DNA of 64,000 bases from an uncultured Acidimicrobiales bacterium (lineage in GTDB: Bacteria; Actinomycetota; Acidimicrobiia; Acidimicrobiales; Aldehydirespiratoraceae). Positions 38,406-46,596 of the stretch are shown piece by piece; position 1 is the first letter of the stretch; each line of letters begins with the position of its first letter. Location: contig CATQHS010000001.1 of the NCBI GenBank assembly GCA_958296055.1, positions 124,001-188,000 on the forward strand. Reading direction: 5' to 3'. A model generated the notes under the pieces. That model ran no database searches, was not told where the DNA came from, and saw only the letters and a list, made by a program, of their open reading frames with translations. The translations under genes were made by a program, and so were the position numbers.

Positions 38406-39494
38406 ATGCGGGCACTGATATGCGAGGGGACCACCGTCGATAGCGTCCGGCTGTCCGATGACGTCGAGCTGGTCGAGGGGCCCGGGCCCCGCCAGGTTCG
38501 GGTGGAGATCAAAGCGGCCGGGGTGTGCGGCAGCGACCTGAGCTGCGTTCACGGCAAGTACTTCATGCCCACCCCTCTGGTTCCGGGCCACGAGGCGGCC
38601 GGGGTGGTGGCCGAGGTGGGCTCGGCGGTGACCTACTGCGAGGTCGGCGACCATGTGGTGCTGTCCACGTTCGGCAACTGCGGCCACTGCGGCGACTGCG
38701 AGGCCGGCGATCCGGGCAACTGCCCGTCGTCGATGGGCGGGCTGCGCCAGCCCTACGCCGAGGGCGGCCGGCCGCTGTACAACTTCGCCAACATCGGGGC
38801 CTTCACCCAACAGACGGTGGTACACGAGAACCAGTGCGTCCCCATCCCCAAGGCGGTGCCGCTGACGGTGGCGGCCCTGATCGGCTGCGGGGTGGTCACC
38901 GGGACCGGGGCGGTGTTCAACCGGGCCCGGGTCCGGCCCGGCGACACCGTGGCCGTGATCGGGGCCGGCGGGGTGGGGCTCAACGTGATCCAGGCCGCCC
39001 GGCTGGCCGGGGCCTCGGCCATCGTGGCCATCGACCGGGTGGAGGCCAAGGAGGCCCTGGCCCGGGAGTTCGGGGCCACCGACTTCGTGACCGCCGGCGG
39101 CGAGGGCTTCGACATGGCCAAGGCGGTGCAGTCCGTGTGCCCGGGCGGGGTCCACCACGCCTTCGAGGTGGTGGGGGTGCCCGAGTTGCTGGCCGGGGCC
39201 ATGGCCATGACCCGGCCCGGCGGCAACATCGCCGCGGTGGGGGTGCCCGACCTGAGCGCCACCGTCACCTACCCGTTCATGGCCCTGCACCAGAACAAGA
39301 GCCTGCTGGGGATCAGGGCCGGGGGGGCCCGGCCCCGCCGCGACTTCCCGATGCTGGCCGACCTCTACCTGAGGGGCCGGCTGGAGCTGGACCGGCTGGT
39401 GTCGCGCACCGCCGGCCTCAACGGCCTGGCCGCCGCCTTCGCCGCCCTGGAGACCGGCGCCGAGGCCCGCACCGTCCTACTCCCCTGGGACTAG
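38406..39494 (+). CDS. Zinc-dependent alcohol dehydrogenase (MDR family)
   Basis: A 362-residue medium-chain dehydrogenase. Catalytic zinc ligands begin in V-C-G-S-D-L-S-C-V-H-G with P-G-H-E-A-A-G; the structural zinc site is C-G-H-C-G-D-C-x7-C. The NAD(P) motif G-A-G-G-V-G-L-N-V lies near residue 185. Length fits class III-like or acyl/terpene alcohol dehydrogenases. It could oxidise the alcohol that feeds the Atu-type cluster just upstream, but the substrate is inferred. Confidence 0.9.
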   Translation: MRALICEGTTVDSVRLSDDVELVEGPGPRQVRVEIKAAGVCGSDLSCVHGKYFMPTPLVPGHEAAGVVAEVGSAVTYCEVGDHVVLSTFGNCGHCGDCEAGDPGNCPSSMGGLRQPYAEGGRPLYNFANIGAFTQQTVVHENQCVPIPKAVPLTVAALIGCGVVTGTGAVFNRARVRPGDTVAVIGAGGVGLNVIQAARLAGASAIVAIDRVEAKEALAREFGATDFVTAGGEGFDMAKAVQSVCPGGVHHAFEVVGVPELLAGAMAMTRPGGNIAAVGVPDLSATVTYPFMALHQNKSLLGIRAGGARPRRDFPMLADLYLRGRLELDRLVSRTAGLNGLAAAFAALETGAEARTVLLPWD

Positions 39495-39503
39495 GGGAGA
39501 AGG

Positions 39504-39974
39504 TCAGAGTTTGGAGAGGATCTCGGCGGCGTGGTCGCCCACTTTGGGGCGCTTGAACACGTGCTCGATGATCCCGTCGGGGCCGATCAGGAACGTGGTC
39601 CGCTGCAGGCCCATGAAGGCCCGGCCGTAGTTCATCCTCGACCCCCACACCCCGTAGGCCCCGATGATGTCGCGGTCGGGGTCGGCTACCAGCGGGAACG
39701 GCAGGAGGTGCTTGCCCGCGAATTTCTCGTGGCTGGAGTCGCGGTCGGGCGAGACCCCGATCACGACCACGCCCCGCCCGGCCAGCGTCTCCCAGTTGTC
39801 CCGCAGGTTGCGGGCCTGGCGGGTGCAGCCCGGCGTGTTGTCCTTGGGGTAGAAGTACAGCGCCACCCGCCGTCCCCGGTAGTCGGCCAGCGAGACGGTC
39901 TCGCCCGAGAAGGTGGTGGCGGTGAAGTCAGGGGCGGGCTGGCCCGCCTCCAGCGGCTGGGGTTTGGCGGCCAT
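39504..39974 (-). CDS. bcp: Peroxiredoxin, BCP/PrxQ family
   Basis: A 156-residue thiol peroxidase. The peroxidatic Cys is in N-T-P-G-C-T-R-Q-A. The resolving Cys five residues later, present in two-Cys BCPs, is replaced (A-R-N-L), so it works as a one-Cys enzyme or uses another partner. The ATG at 39974 starts the conserved domain 12 residues before A-P-D-F; the longer upstream frame is repetitive DNA. CACACT lies 6 nt before this ATG. Confidence 0.92.
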   Translation of the reverse strand: MAAKPQPLEAGQPAPDFTATTFSGETVSLADYRGRRVALYFYPKDNTPGCTRQARNLRDNWETLAGRGVVVIGVSPDRDSSHEKFAGKHLLPFPLVADPDRDIIGAYGVWGSRMNYGRAFMGLQRTTFLIGPDGIIEHVFKRPKVGDHAAEILSKL

Positions 39975-40020
39975 GGCCCCAGTGTGCCCGCCGGCGGGCC
40001 AGGCACCTACCGAGCCGGTC

Positions 40021-40096
40021 CGGGCCGTCAACCGCCGACCGGGCCGTCAACCGCCGACCGGGCCTTGGACTGCCGACCGGGCCGTCAACCGGCGAC
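40021..40096. repeat. Four tandem 19-bp units over a stop codon
   Basis: Units at 40021, 40040, 40059 and 40078 are 19 bp each; three are nearly identical and the third has drifted. The last contains the TGA of the sugar-lactone oxidase gene (40085-40087), so the expansion grew out from the end of that gene towards the peroxiredoxin gene. Confidence 0.85.
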
Positions 40097-41398
40097 GGGG
40101 CCGAGGACCCGGTCGGTGTAGGAGTTGGCGAAGCGCCCGTCGGGATCGAGTTCGCCGCGGGCCTCGGCGAAGGCGCCCCACTGGGGGTAGCGGGGGGCCA
40201 GGGAGGCCCGATCCTGGAAGTGCAGCTTCCCCCAGTGGGGGCGCCCGCCGTAGTCGTCCATGATCTCCTCGAAGCCGCGGAAGTAGGCCCCATAGGGCCG
40301 GCCCCGGCGCACGTGGGCCGCGATCCAGGCGGTGTCGCGCCCGAAGGCGGGGGACAGCGGGATGTCGTCGGCGGCCGAGACCCGCACCTCCAGCGGGAAC
40401 ACCACCGGCCGGGCCAGCCCCGACGCCAAGGCCCGGACCCGGGCGAAGGCCTCGGGCAGCGCCGCCCGCTCAATGGCGTACTCCATCTCGTGGAACCGGA
40501 CCCAGCGAGGGCTGGTGAGGACCCGGTGGCTCTCGTCGATCAGGTCCCGGTCCGATAGGCCAGCCTCGAGTAGCCGGGTGACCGGCCCCGCCGCGCCCGG
40601 GACTCGGGCGCCGAGCGTGTTGAGGGCGGCGAAGGCCAGGTTCTCCCCGGCGATCTTGTCCCGCAGGTAGGCCAGCCGGGGCTGAGGACGGCGGGGCTCG
40701 GAGGTCCGGTTGGCCCGCTTCACCTGGCAGCGCCGGCTGCCGGGCATCCAGTACAGCTCGAAGTGGTCGTTGGCCGCCGCCTGCTCGTCGAAGCCCTCCA
40801 GCACCTCGTCGAGGGGCTCGACGGTCTCGACCGCGTGGAGGTCGAAGGCGGGCACGCACCGCAGCGTCACCTCGGTGACGACCCCCAGCGCGCCCACCCC
40901 TACCCGGGCGACCCGCAGCAGGTCGGGCCGCCGCTGATCGTCGCAGCGGATCAGCCGGCCCGAGCCGTCGACGATCTCCATCCCGACCACGGCCGAGGCC
41001 AGGCCAGCGAGCCGGGCCCCGGTGCCGTGGGTGGCGGTGGCGACGGCACCGGCCACGGACTGGCGGTCGATGTCGCCCAGGTTGGGCAGGGCCAGGCCGG
41101 CCGCGGCCAGCTCCCGGTTGAGGGCGCCGAGGCGGATGCCAGCCCCCACCACGGCCCGGCCCTGCTCGGGGTCGATGGAGACGACGGCGTCGAGCCGGTC
41201 GGTGGCGATATGGGTGCCGTCGGTGCTGGCCACGGCGTTGAACGAGTGGCCGGCCCCCACCGCCTTGACCGGCAGACCGCAGGCCGCGGCCCGGGCCACC
41301 GCAGCCGCCGTCTCTTCGGCCGAGCCGGGGGCGGGCCGGACGGCGGGGCGGCCCAAGCGGTCGCCCGACCAGTTGCGGAACTCCGACCGCCTCGTCAC
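40085..41398 (-). CDS. FAD-linked sugar-1,4-lactone oxidase (gulonolactone/arabinonolactone oxidase-like)
   Basis: A 437-residue VAO-fold flavoprotein. The FAD loop is V-G-A-G-H-S-F-N, the second contact V-A-G-A-V-A-T-A-T-H-G-T-G, and the C-terminal ALO domain includes R-P-H-W-G-K-L-H. The position before G-H-S is Ala, as in enzymes with little covalent FAD. It should oxidise an aldono-lactone or a related polyol with O2 or another acceptor. GTG start, with a 28-bp copy of this start region 61 bp upstream. Confidence 0.88.
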   Translation of the reverse strand: MTRRSEFRNWSGDRLGRPAVRPAPGSAEETAAAVARAAACGLPVKAVGAGHSFNAVASTDGTHIATDRLDAVVSIDPEQGRAVVGAGIRLGALNRELAAAGLALPNLGDIDRQSVAGAVATATHGTGARLAGLASAVVGMEIVDGSGRLIRCDDQRRPDLLRVARVGVGALGVVTEVTLRCVPAFDLHAVETVEPLDEVLEGFDEQAAANDHFELYWMPGSRRCQVKRANRTSEPRRPQPRLAYLRDKIAGENLAFAALNTLGARVPGAAGPVTRLLEAGLSDRDLIDESHRVLTSPRWVRFHEMEYAIERAALPEAFARVRALASGLARPVVFPLEVRVSAADDIPLSPAFGRDTAWIAAHVRRGRPYGAYFRGFEEIMDDYGGRPHWGKLHFQDRASLAPRYPQWGAFAEARGELDPDGRFANSYTDRVLGPVAG

Positions 41399-41481
41399 CC
41401 GGCGGGCCCGGACGGGGCGCTGGCCGCGGCCTTCACCCCGGCCTCCATCGCTTCGTCACCCGGCGGGCCCGGACGAGGCGC
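41393..41481. repeat. 28-bp direct repeat at a gene junction
   Basis: Copies at 41393-41420 and 41454-41481 differ at one base. The upstream copy holds the last codons and stop of the metal permease plus GTGACGA; the downstream copy holds the start GTGACGAGG of the oxidase. A 17-codon frame (41448 to 41395) ends in the same S-G-P-A-G as the permease and its stop overlaps the oxidase GTG. Confidence 0.8.
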
Positions 41482-42364
41482 CTGCCACCAGCTCGCGGCG
41501 CGGCGAGCCCACTGAGCGGGACCGGGCGGTCAGCAGCGTCCTGAGGGTCAGGGCCGCGGCGAACATCGCCACCGCAGCCAGGGCGACGGTGGCCCCCGCG
41601 GCCGTGTCGTTGTGGTAGCTGACCAGCAGGCCGATCACCACCGAAGCAGCCCCGATGGCCGCGGCCGCGGCCATTATCACCGGCACCCGCCGCACCAGCA
41701 GCGAAGCGGCGGCGGGCGGGGCCACCAGCACCGCGAACACCAGCAGGCTCCCGACCGCCTCGAACGACGCCACGATGGACACGGCCAGCAGCACTAGCAG
41801 CACGGCGTGGGCCAGCCGGGGCCGCAGCCCCAGCAGCCGGGCCTGGACCTCGTCGAAGGTCATCACCAAAAAGGCTCGGTGGAACAGGGCGGCGATGGCC
41901 AGGGTGAAGACGGCGGCCACCCCTTGGCGGCGGAGGTCGGCGTCGTCCACCCCGGTTATCGACCCGAACAGGAAGCGGTTGAGGTCGCCGACCCAGGCCC
42001 CGGCCCGGCTGGACATGATCACCACGGCCAAAGCCAGGAACCCGACGAACAGCACCCCGATGGAGGTGTCCTCCCCCAGCGGCGAGCGGGCCCGGATCAG
42101 GTTGATCCCCCCCACCATGGCCAGCGCCGCCAATAACGCCCCCGCCGTGGTGCTCTGGCCCAGCACGAAGGCGATGGCGATCCCGGGCAGCACGCCGTGG
42201 GCCAGTGCCTCGCCGAAGAAGCTCATGCCCCGCAGCACCACCCAGGTGCCGACCACCGAAGTGGTGGCCACCACCAGCAGCCCGGCCCACAGGGCGTTGC
42301 GCATGAACCCGTTGGAGACGAACGGGTCCAGCCACCAGGCCGCCGGGTCGGTGATCCACTCCAT
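41456..42364 (-). CDS. znuB: Zinc/manganese ABC transporter permease (ZnuB-like)
   Basis: A 302-residue membrane protein with about eight hydrophobic segments in the ABC-3 family. Typical parts are F-M-R-N-A-L-W-A-G-L, G-M-S-F-F-G-E-A-L-A-H-G-V-L-P-G and S-F-E-A-V-G-S-L-L-V-F-A-V-L-V-A-P-P-A-A-A. It forms the channel for the divalent metal delivered by the upstream binding protein. No ATPase gene is adjacent. Confidence 0.92.
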   Translation of the reverse strand: MEWITDPAAWWLDPFVSNGFMRNALWAGLLVVATTSVVGTWVVLRGMSFFGEALAHGVLPGIAIAFVLGQSTTAGALLAALAMVGGINLIRARSPLGEDTSIGVLFVGFLALAVVIMSSRAGAWVGDLNRFLFGSITGVDDADLRRQGVAAVFTLAIAALFHRAFLVMTFDEVQARLLGLRPRLAHAVLLVLLAVSIVASFEAVGSLLVFAVLVAPPAAASLLVRRVPVIMAAAAAIGAASVVIGLLVSYHNDTAAGATVALAAVAMFAAALTLRTLLTARSRSVGSPRRELVAGASSGPAG

Positions 42365-42389
42365 TCGGGGTCCTGGCCCGGCTCGGTTC

Positions 42390-43538
42390 CTACTCGTCGG
42401 CGAGCGCCGGGCTGGTTCGGCCCACCAGGGCGGCGGCGATGGTGCGGGCGTTGGTGCGCATGAACCCGGCGTAGGTGTCCGCGCCGGAGCCGGGCGGGCC
42501 CAGCGAGCCGGTGTGAAGCACGGCCATCTCCACCCGGCCGGCCCGGTCGGCCAGGGCCTCGACGGTGTCGGTTGAGCGGCCCGTCTCGGCGAACACCGCC
42601 TTCACTCCGGTTTCGGCGATGGTTTCGGCCAGTTCTTCCAGGGCGGCCGGGTTGGTCTCGGCCATGGTGGACATGGCGGGTATGACCGTGCCGATCACCT
42701 CGAACTCGTACCGGTCGGCGAAGTACTCCAGGGCATCGTGGTCGGTGACCAGCTTGCGGTCGGCGGGCGGCACCTCGGCCAGGATTGTTTCGATCTCGGA
42801 GTGCAGGGCGCTCAGCTCGGCCCGGTACCCGTCCCGGCAGGCGTCTACGGCGTCGGGGTCAAGCCCGGCGTCGTCGATGAGACGATGGGCCAGTTCGTCC
42901 AACACCCCCGTGACCAGAACCGGGTCGAACCAAATGTGAGGATCAACCCCGCCGTGGTCGTGGTCGTCGCCTTCATGGTCATCGGCTTCGTCGTCGTGGT
43001 CGCCTTCATGGTCATCGGCTTCGTCGTCGTGGTCGCCTTCATGGTCATCGGCCTCGTCGTCGTGGTCGCCTTCATGGTCATCGGCTTCGTCGTCGTGGTC
43101 GTCGCCTTCATGGTCATCGGCCTCATCGCCGTGGTCGTCTTCGGCGCTGTCTGGAGTCTCGACGTGGTCGCCCACCCGGAAGACCGGCGTGCCCGCCCCG
43201 GCCACCGCTTCGAGGGTGTCGTCGAGGCCTTCCTCCAAACCCAGTCCGTTGGCCACCACCAAGGCCGCCTCCTCCATCCTGGCCCGGTCGGCCAGCGACG
43301 GTTCGAACCCGTGGGGGTCAACCCCCGGCTCCATGACCGACTCCACCGAAGCCAGCCCGCCGCAGGCCAGATTGGCGGTCACGTCGGCCCAGATGCTGGT
43401 GGTGGCCAGCACCAGCGGTTTGTTGGCATCAGGTTCGGCGGGCTCTTCGGTTCCGTCACCGCCGGGGCCGCAGCTCGCAACCAGCAGTGCCAGACCGGCG
43501 ATGGGCACAACGGTCCACTTAGTAAGAATGATTCTCAT
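42390..43538 (-). CDS. znuA: Zinc ABC transporter substrate-binding lipoprotein (ZnuA-like)
   Basis: A 382-residue cluster A-I binding protein. Signal peptide and lipobox (L-L-V-A-S-C at about residue 23) are present. Metal ligands lie in V-D-P-H-G-F-E-P-S, D-P-H-I-W-F-D-P, V-T-D-H-D-A-L-E-Y and the late F-A-E-T-G-R-S segment. Between the first two is a very long Asp/His/Glu loop built from an 11-12-residue unit repeated about five times, longer than in most ZnuA proteins. A Zur-like palindrome overlaps its start codon. Confidence 0.93.
   Translation of the reverse strand: MRIILTKWTVVPIAGLALLVASCGPGGDGTEEPAEPDANKPLVLATTSIWADVTANLACGGLASVESVMEPGVDPHGFEPSLADRARMEEAALVVANGLGLEEGLDDTLEAVAGAGTPVFRVGDHVETPDSAEDDHGDEADDHEGDDHDDEADDHEGDHDDEADDHEGDHDDEADDHEGDHDDEADDHEGDDHDHGGVDPHIWFDPVLVTGVLDELAHRLIDDAGLDPDAVDACRDGYRAELSALHSEIETILAEVPPADRKLVTDHDALEYFADRYEFEVIGTVIPAMSTMAETNPAALEELAETIAETGVKAVFAETGRSTDTVEALADRAGRVEMAVLHTGSLGPPGSGADTYAGFMRTNARTIAAALVGRTSPALADE
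42950..43140 (-). repeat. Tandem repeats coding the His/Asp-rich loop of ZnuA
   Basis: About five copies of a 33-36-bp unit encode E-A-D-D-H-E-G-D-H-D-D. Such loops bind or buffer zinc loosely. Copy number probably varies between strains by slippage without breaking the frame. Confidence 0.85.
43523..43537 (-). promoter_or_regulatory. Zur-box-like operator overlapping the ZnuA start
   Basis: The minus strand reads TGAGAATCATTCTTA, 12 of 15 positions matching the actinobacterial Zur consensus TGAAAATCATTTTCA as I recall it, and centred on a perfect AATGA/TCATT dyad. It covers the first codons of ZnuA. The remaining 43539-43735 gap holds only a poly-A stretch and small hairpins; I see no gene there. 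Confidence 0.6.
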
Positions 43539-43735
43539 TATTTTTTTCTACCTACTCTCGGAGGCAACCGCAACCACGGAGCGGAAGTTTCCTGGAGAAC
43601 CGGGTTATGGCCGGACGGTGCCGCCTGCCAGATGCCCGGTCACGCCGACACCGGCGGAGCGGGCCTGGTCAGAAAAGCACGCATACCCGACAAGTCTCCG
43701 GGGGCGGACCGTCGATGGCCACTACCAGCAGTCTG

Positions 43736-44557
43736 TCAATCAAGAGCCTCTAGCACGAAGTCGTATGCGCAGGCGCCGCCGGACATGTCGACGATCAACG
43801 AATCGCGCACGCCGAACACCGCGTCAGAGTCGAGATAGTCGCTGGTCGAGTCGAAGAGATGCGTGATGACCGTCTTGTGGCCAGCCGCGGAGACGACGAA
43901 ATGCACATGGGCGGGTCGCCAGTTGTGGCGACCGTTGGCGAACAGCAACTCCCCGGCGGGACCGTCGCCGGGGATCGGGTAGGCCGCAGGTCTCACAGTG
44001 CGGATCTCGTAGGCGCCGTCGGCGCTGGTGGTGAACACCCCCCGGAGGTTCATCGGCGTCTGCTGCTGGTCCTGCACGTCGTAGAGGCCGTTGGGCGCGG
44101 CCTGCCACACGTCGAGTTCGGCGCCCTCGACGGGACGGCCCCGAAGGTCGCGGACGGTGCCGGTGATGACGAGGGGCTCGCCGGCGCCGGTCGGGTCGGC
44201 CGCGATGCTCTCCCCCATCTCCCGCCGAGGGGCGCCGTCCACGTGGAACGGGCCGAACACTGTTGGCTCGGTGGTGCCCTCAGCCGCGGCGTGGTTGATC
44301 ATCTCCACCAGCATCGACACCCCCAGGGTGTCGGAGAGCAAGATGAACTCCTGGCGCTGCCCGTCGCACATGTGCCCGGTGCGGGTGAGGGCCTGAACCC
44401 CGGCGAACCACTCTTCCCGGGTGAGGCCCACCTCGGCCACGAACTCGTGCAGGTGGCGGATGAGCGCCTTGGTGATCTCGGCTAGCCGCGGGGTGGGCGA
44501 GCCGTCGTAGCGGTCTAGCACCTCGGCAAGATGCTCGGCGGGGGTGACGGATGGCAT
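43736..44557 (-). CDS. Intradiol ring-cleavage dioxygenase (hydroxyquinol/catechol 1,2-dioxygenase family)
   Basis: A 273-residue non-haem Fe(III) dioxygenase. An N-terminal helical dimer domain (F-V-A-E-V-G-L-T-R-E-E-W) precedes the catalytic beta domain. Fe ligands are Tyr in N-G-L-Y-D-V-Q, Tyr in A-A-Y-P-I-P and two His in R-P-A-H-V-H-F. Hydroxyquinol 1,2-dioxygenase is the best guess because maleylacetate, its product, is the substrate of a reductase encoded upstream in the same run. AGGAGG precedes the ATG. Confidence 0.88.
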   Translation of the reverse strand: MPSVTPAEHLAEVLDRYDGSPTPRLAEITKALIRHLHEFVAEVGLTREEWFAGVQALTRTGHMCDGQRQEFILLSDTLGVSMLVEMINHAAAEGTTEPTVFGPFHVDGAPRREMGESIAADPTGAGEPLVITGTVRDLRGRPVEGAELDVWQAAPNGLYDVQDQQQTPMNLRGVFTTSADGAYEIRTVRPAAYPIPGDGPAGELLFANGRHNWRPAHVHFVVSAAGHKTVITHLFDSTSDYLDSDAVFGVRDSLIVDMSGGACAYDFVLEALD

Positions 44558-44613
44558 GGGTGCCTCCTGGGTCGTTTCGGGCGATGGGGGCGGCGACGAC
44601 GAGCGGCCGGCGG

Positions 44614-45669
44614 TCACGAACTGTCGGCACCGGGGCCGATGAGGCGGCGGCGCACGGGGAAGAACTGGAGCGGGCGCCAGCGTTGGATCAGGCCGTAGAG
44701 CCCCCTGGGCGCGACGATGGCCATGACCGCGGCGATCCCGCCCAGAACGATGAACCGCCAGGCTTCGGCGTCGGACAACTGCTCGTCGATGAACCAGAAC
44801 ACCAGCACGCCCAAGACGGGCCCGGTAGTGCTGCCCACCCCGCCGATGACCACGATGAAGATCACCAAGGCCATCCACCGCGATACCGAGAAGGCCGAGG
44901 CCGCGGTGGTGGACGGGGCGCTGAGCAGGATCACCGCTCCCGCGCACCCGGTCCAGAAGGCGGCGACCACCCACACCAGCGCCTTGGTGCGGATCACATC
45001 GATGCCGAGGCTGCGGGCCCCGTCCTCGCTGTCTCGCACCGACCGCAAGGCCAGCCCCACCCGGGATCGCAGCACCACCACCACGATGGCCGTGCCCCCG
45101 ACTGCTAGGGCCAGGGCCAGCCAGTAGGTGACGTTGGCGCGGGTTTCGAGGGAGTAATCCCCCAGCGACTCGCGGGTTAGGGAGCGCACGTCGCCTCCCC
45201 GCAGGTCGTTGCTTTCGGTAACCAGCAGTCGGACCGCTTCGGCGGCCACCCAGGTGCCGATGGCGAAATAGCCGCCGGACAGCCGGAAGGCGAACAGCGC
45301 CACCGGCGCCGACAGGGCTGCCGCCACCAGCCCGGCTGCCGGCACCGACAGCCACGGGTCCAGGCCCCACGCCTCGGCGAACTGCAGCAGTGCATAAGTC
45401 CCGGCGCCCACGAACATCTGCTGGCCTATGGAGATCATTCCCGCGAAGCCGGCCAGGAGGTTCCACATCTGGGCCAGACCCAGGTAGTACAGCACCACCA
45501 CCAGCGGCGTCTGAAGGCTGCCGTCGCTGTCCCACCACGGCAGGGTGAACAGCACGATCACCAGCAGGGCCGAGCCGGCCAGCCCGGCCTTGGACTCCGC
45601 GGTGGACCGGCTGATCCGGTAGGCGGTCGCACCCGGCGCCGCGGGCTGGCCGGTCCGGCGGACGCTCAC
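44614..45669 (-). CDS. livM: Branched-chain-type ABC transporter permease (LivM-like)
   Basis: A 351-residue inner-membrane permease with about ten hydrophobic stretches and the family segments N-L-L-A-G-F-A-G-M-I-S-I-G-Q, G-G-Y-F-A-I-G-T-W and the cytoplasmic loop S-V-R-D-S-E-D-G-A-R-S-L-G-I. GTG start overlaps the LivH stop (GTGA). With its four partners it probably imports an aromatic acid or phenolic substrate rather than leucine, judging from the catabolic genes on both sides. Confidence 0.9.
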   Translation of the reverse strand: MSVRRTGQPAAPGATAYRISRSTAESKAGLAGSALLVIVLFTLPWWDSDGSLQTPLVVVLYYLGLAQMWNLLAGFAGMISIGQQMFVGAGTYALLQFAEAWGLDPWLSVPAAGLVAAALSAPVALFAFRLSGGYFAIGTWVAAEAVRLLVTESNDLRGGDVRSLTRESLGDYSLETRANVTYWLALALAVGGTAIVVVVLRSRVGLALRSVRDSEDGARSLGIDVIRTKALVWVVAAFWTGCAGAVILLSAPSTTAASAFSVSRWMALVIFIVVIGGVGSTTGPVLGVLVFWFIDEQLSDAEAWRFIVLGGIAAVMAIVAPRGLYGLIQRWRPLQFFPVRRRLIGPGADSS

Positions 45670-46547
45670 GCCCGCCTCCCGGCGCCGAGGAGCCCGGTGG
45701 GTCTGAAGGCCAACGCGGCCAAGAAGATGAGATGCCCGAACAGCGGCCCGGACAGGAAGTTGAACTCCACGTCGATCTGGTTGCCCACCGTCTGGCTCAC
45801 ACCCAAGACGACCCCGCCGAGGAGGGTGCCCCACAGCGAGCCGATGCCGCCGATCACCACCGCCTCGAAGGCGAAGATGAGCTGGGCCGGGCCGTCGCTG
45901 GGACCGAACGTCTGGCGCATGCCCAGAAAGAGGCCGGCCATCGCCACAGTGGCGAAGGCGACGGCCATTACCGCGGCGTAGACGCGGCGGTCGTCGATGC
46001 CCATCAGCCGGGCCGTGGACGGGTCATCTGAGGTGGCCCGGAAGGCTCGGCCCATCCTGGTCCGGGACAAGAAGAGCTGGAGGCCGACAAGCACGACGGC
46101 GGCCACCGCAGCCATCAGCAGCGGGAACCATCCCACGGCGATGCCGCCGGGCAGTTCGACGCTGGCGGTCTCTATCGGGCCCGCATCGAGCCCCTGCGAG
46201 TCGGCGCTGTACCCCTCCAGCAAGGCGTTCTGGATCACCACGCTCAGGCCGAAGGTGACCAGGATCGACGGGAGCGGATCGGGGCCCATGGTGCGGTTGA
46301 AGGCGTACCGCTGGAGCAGGTAGCCGACCGCGGCCATGGCCGGGACCACCACCAGCAGGGACCAGAAGGGGTTGACGCCGAGCCCGCCGGTGACGGACAC
46401 GGCCAAGAAGGCGGCCAGGACGGCCAGGTCGCCGTGAGCCAAGTTCACGAACCGCATCACTCCGAAGGCGAGCGAGAGCCCGGTGGCGAACAGGGCCAGC
46501 AGTCCCCCCAGCAGCAGGCCCTGCACTACGGCGTTGGCCCAGATCAC
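45666..46547 (-). CDS. livH: Branched-chain-type ABC transporter permease (LivH-like)
   Basis: A 293-residue permease with about eight hydrophobic stretches. Family signs are the N-terminal G-L-L-L-G-G-L-L-A-L-F-A-T-G-L-S-L, F-V-N-L-A-H-G-D and the loop R-A-T-S-D-D-P-S-T-A-R-L-M-G-I. It pairs with LivM as a heterodimer. Its stop overlaps the LivM start; about 50 bp separate it from the ATPase gene upstream. Confidence 0.93.
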   Translation of the reverse strand: MIWANAVVQGLLLGGLLALFATGLSLAFGVMRFVNLAHGDLAVLAAFLAVSVTGGLGVNPFWSLLVVVPAMAAVGYLLQRYAFNRTMGPDPLPSILVTFGLSVVIQNALLEGYSADSQGLDAGPIETASVELPGGIAVGWFPLLMAAVAAVVLVGLQLFLSRTRMGRAFRATSDDPSTARLMGIDDRRVYAAVMAVAFATVAMAGLFLGMRQTFGPSDGPAQLIFAFEAVVIGGIGSLWGTLLGGVVLGVSQTVGNQIDVEFNFLSGPLFGHLIFLAALAFRPTGLLGAGRRA

Positions 46548-46596
46548 CGCCGGACCCCCGTACTCGGATCCCAGGCGGCCTGGCGCGCGGCCTGGT

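Noticed and set aside
43560-43735. Cobalamin riboswitch upstream of ZnuA
   Set aside because: A B12-box-like CCGGAGACTTG occurs on the minus strand, but the other conserved cobalamin riboswitch elements that should precede it are absent; that stretch is the end of the dioxygenase gene.
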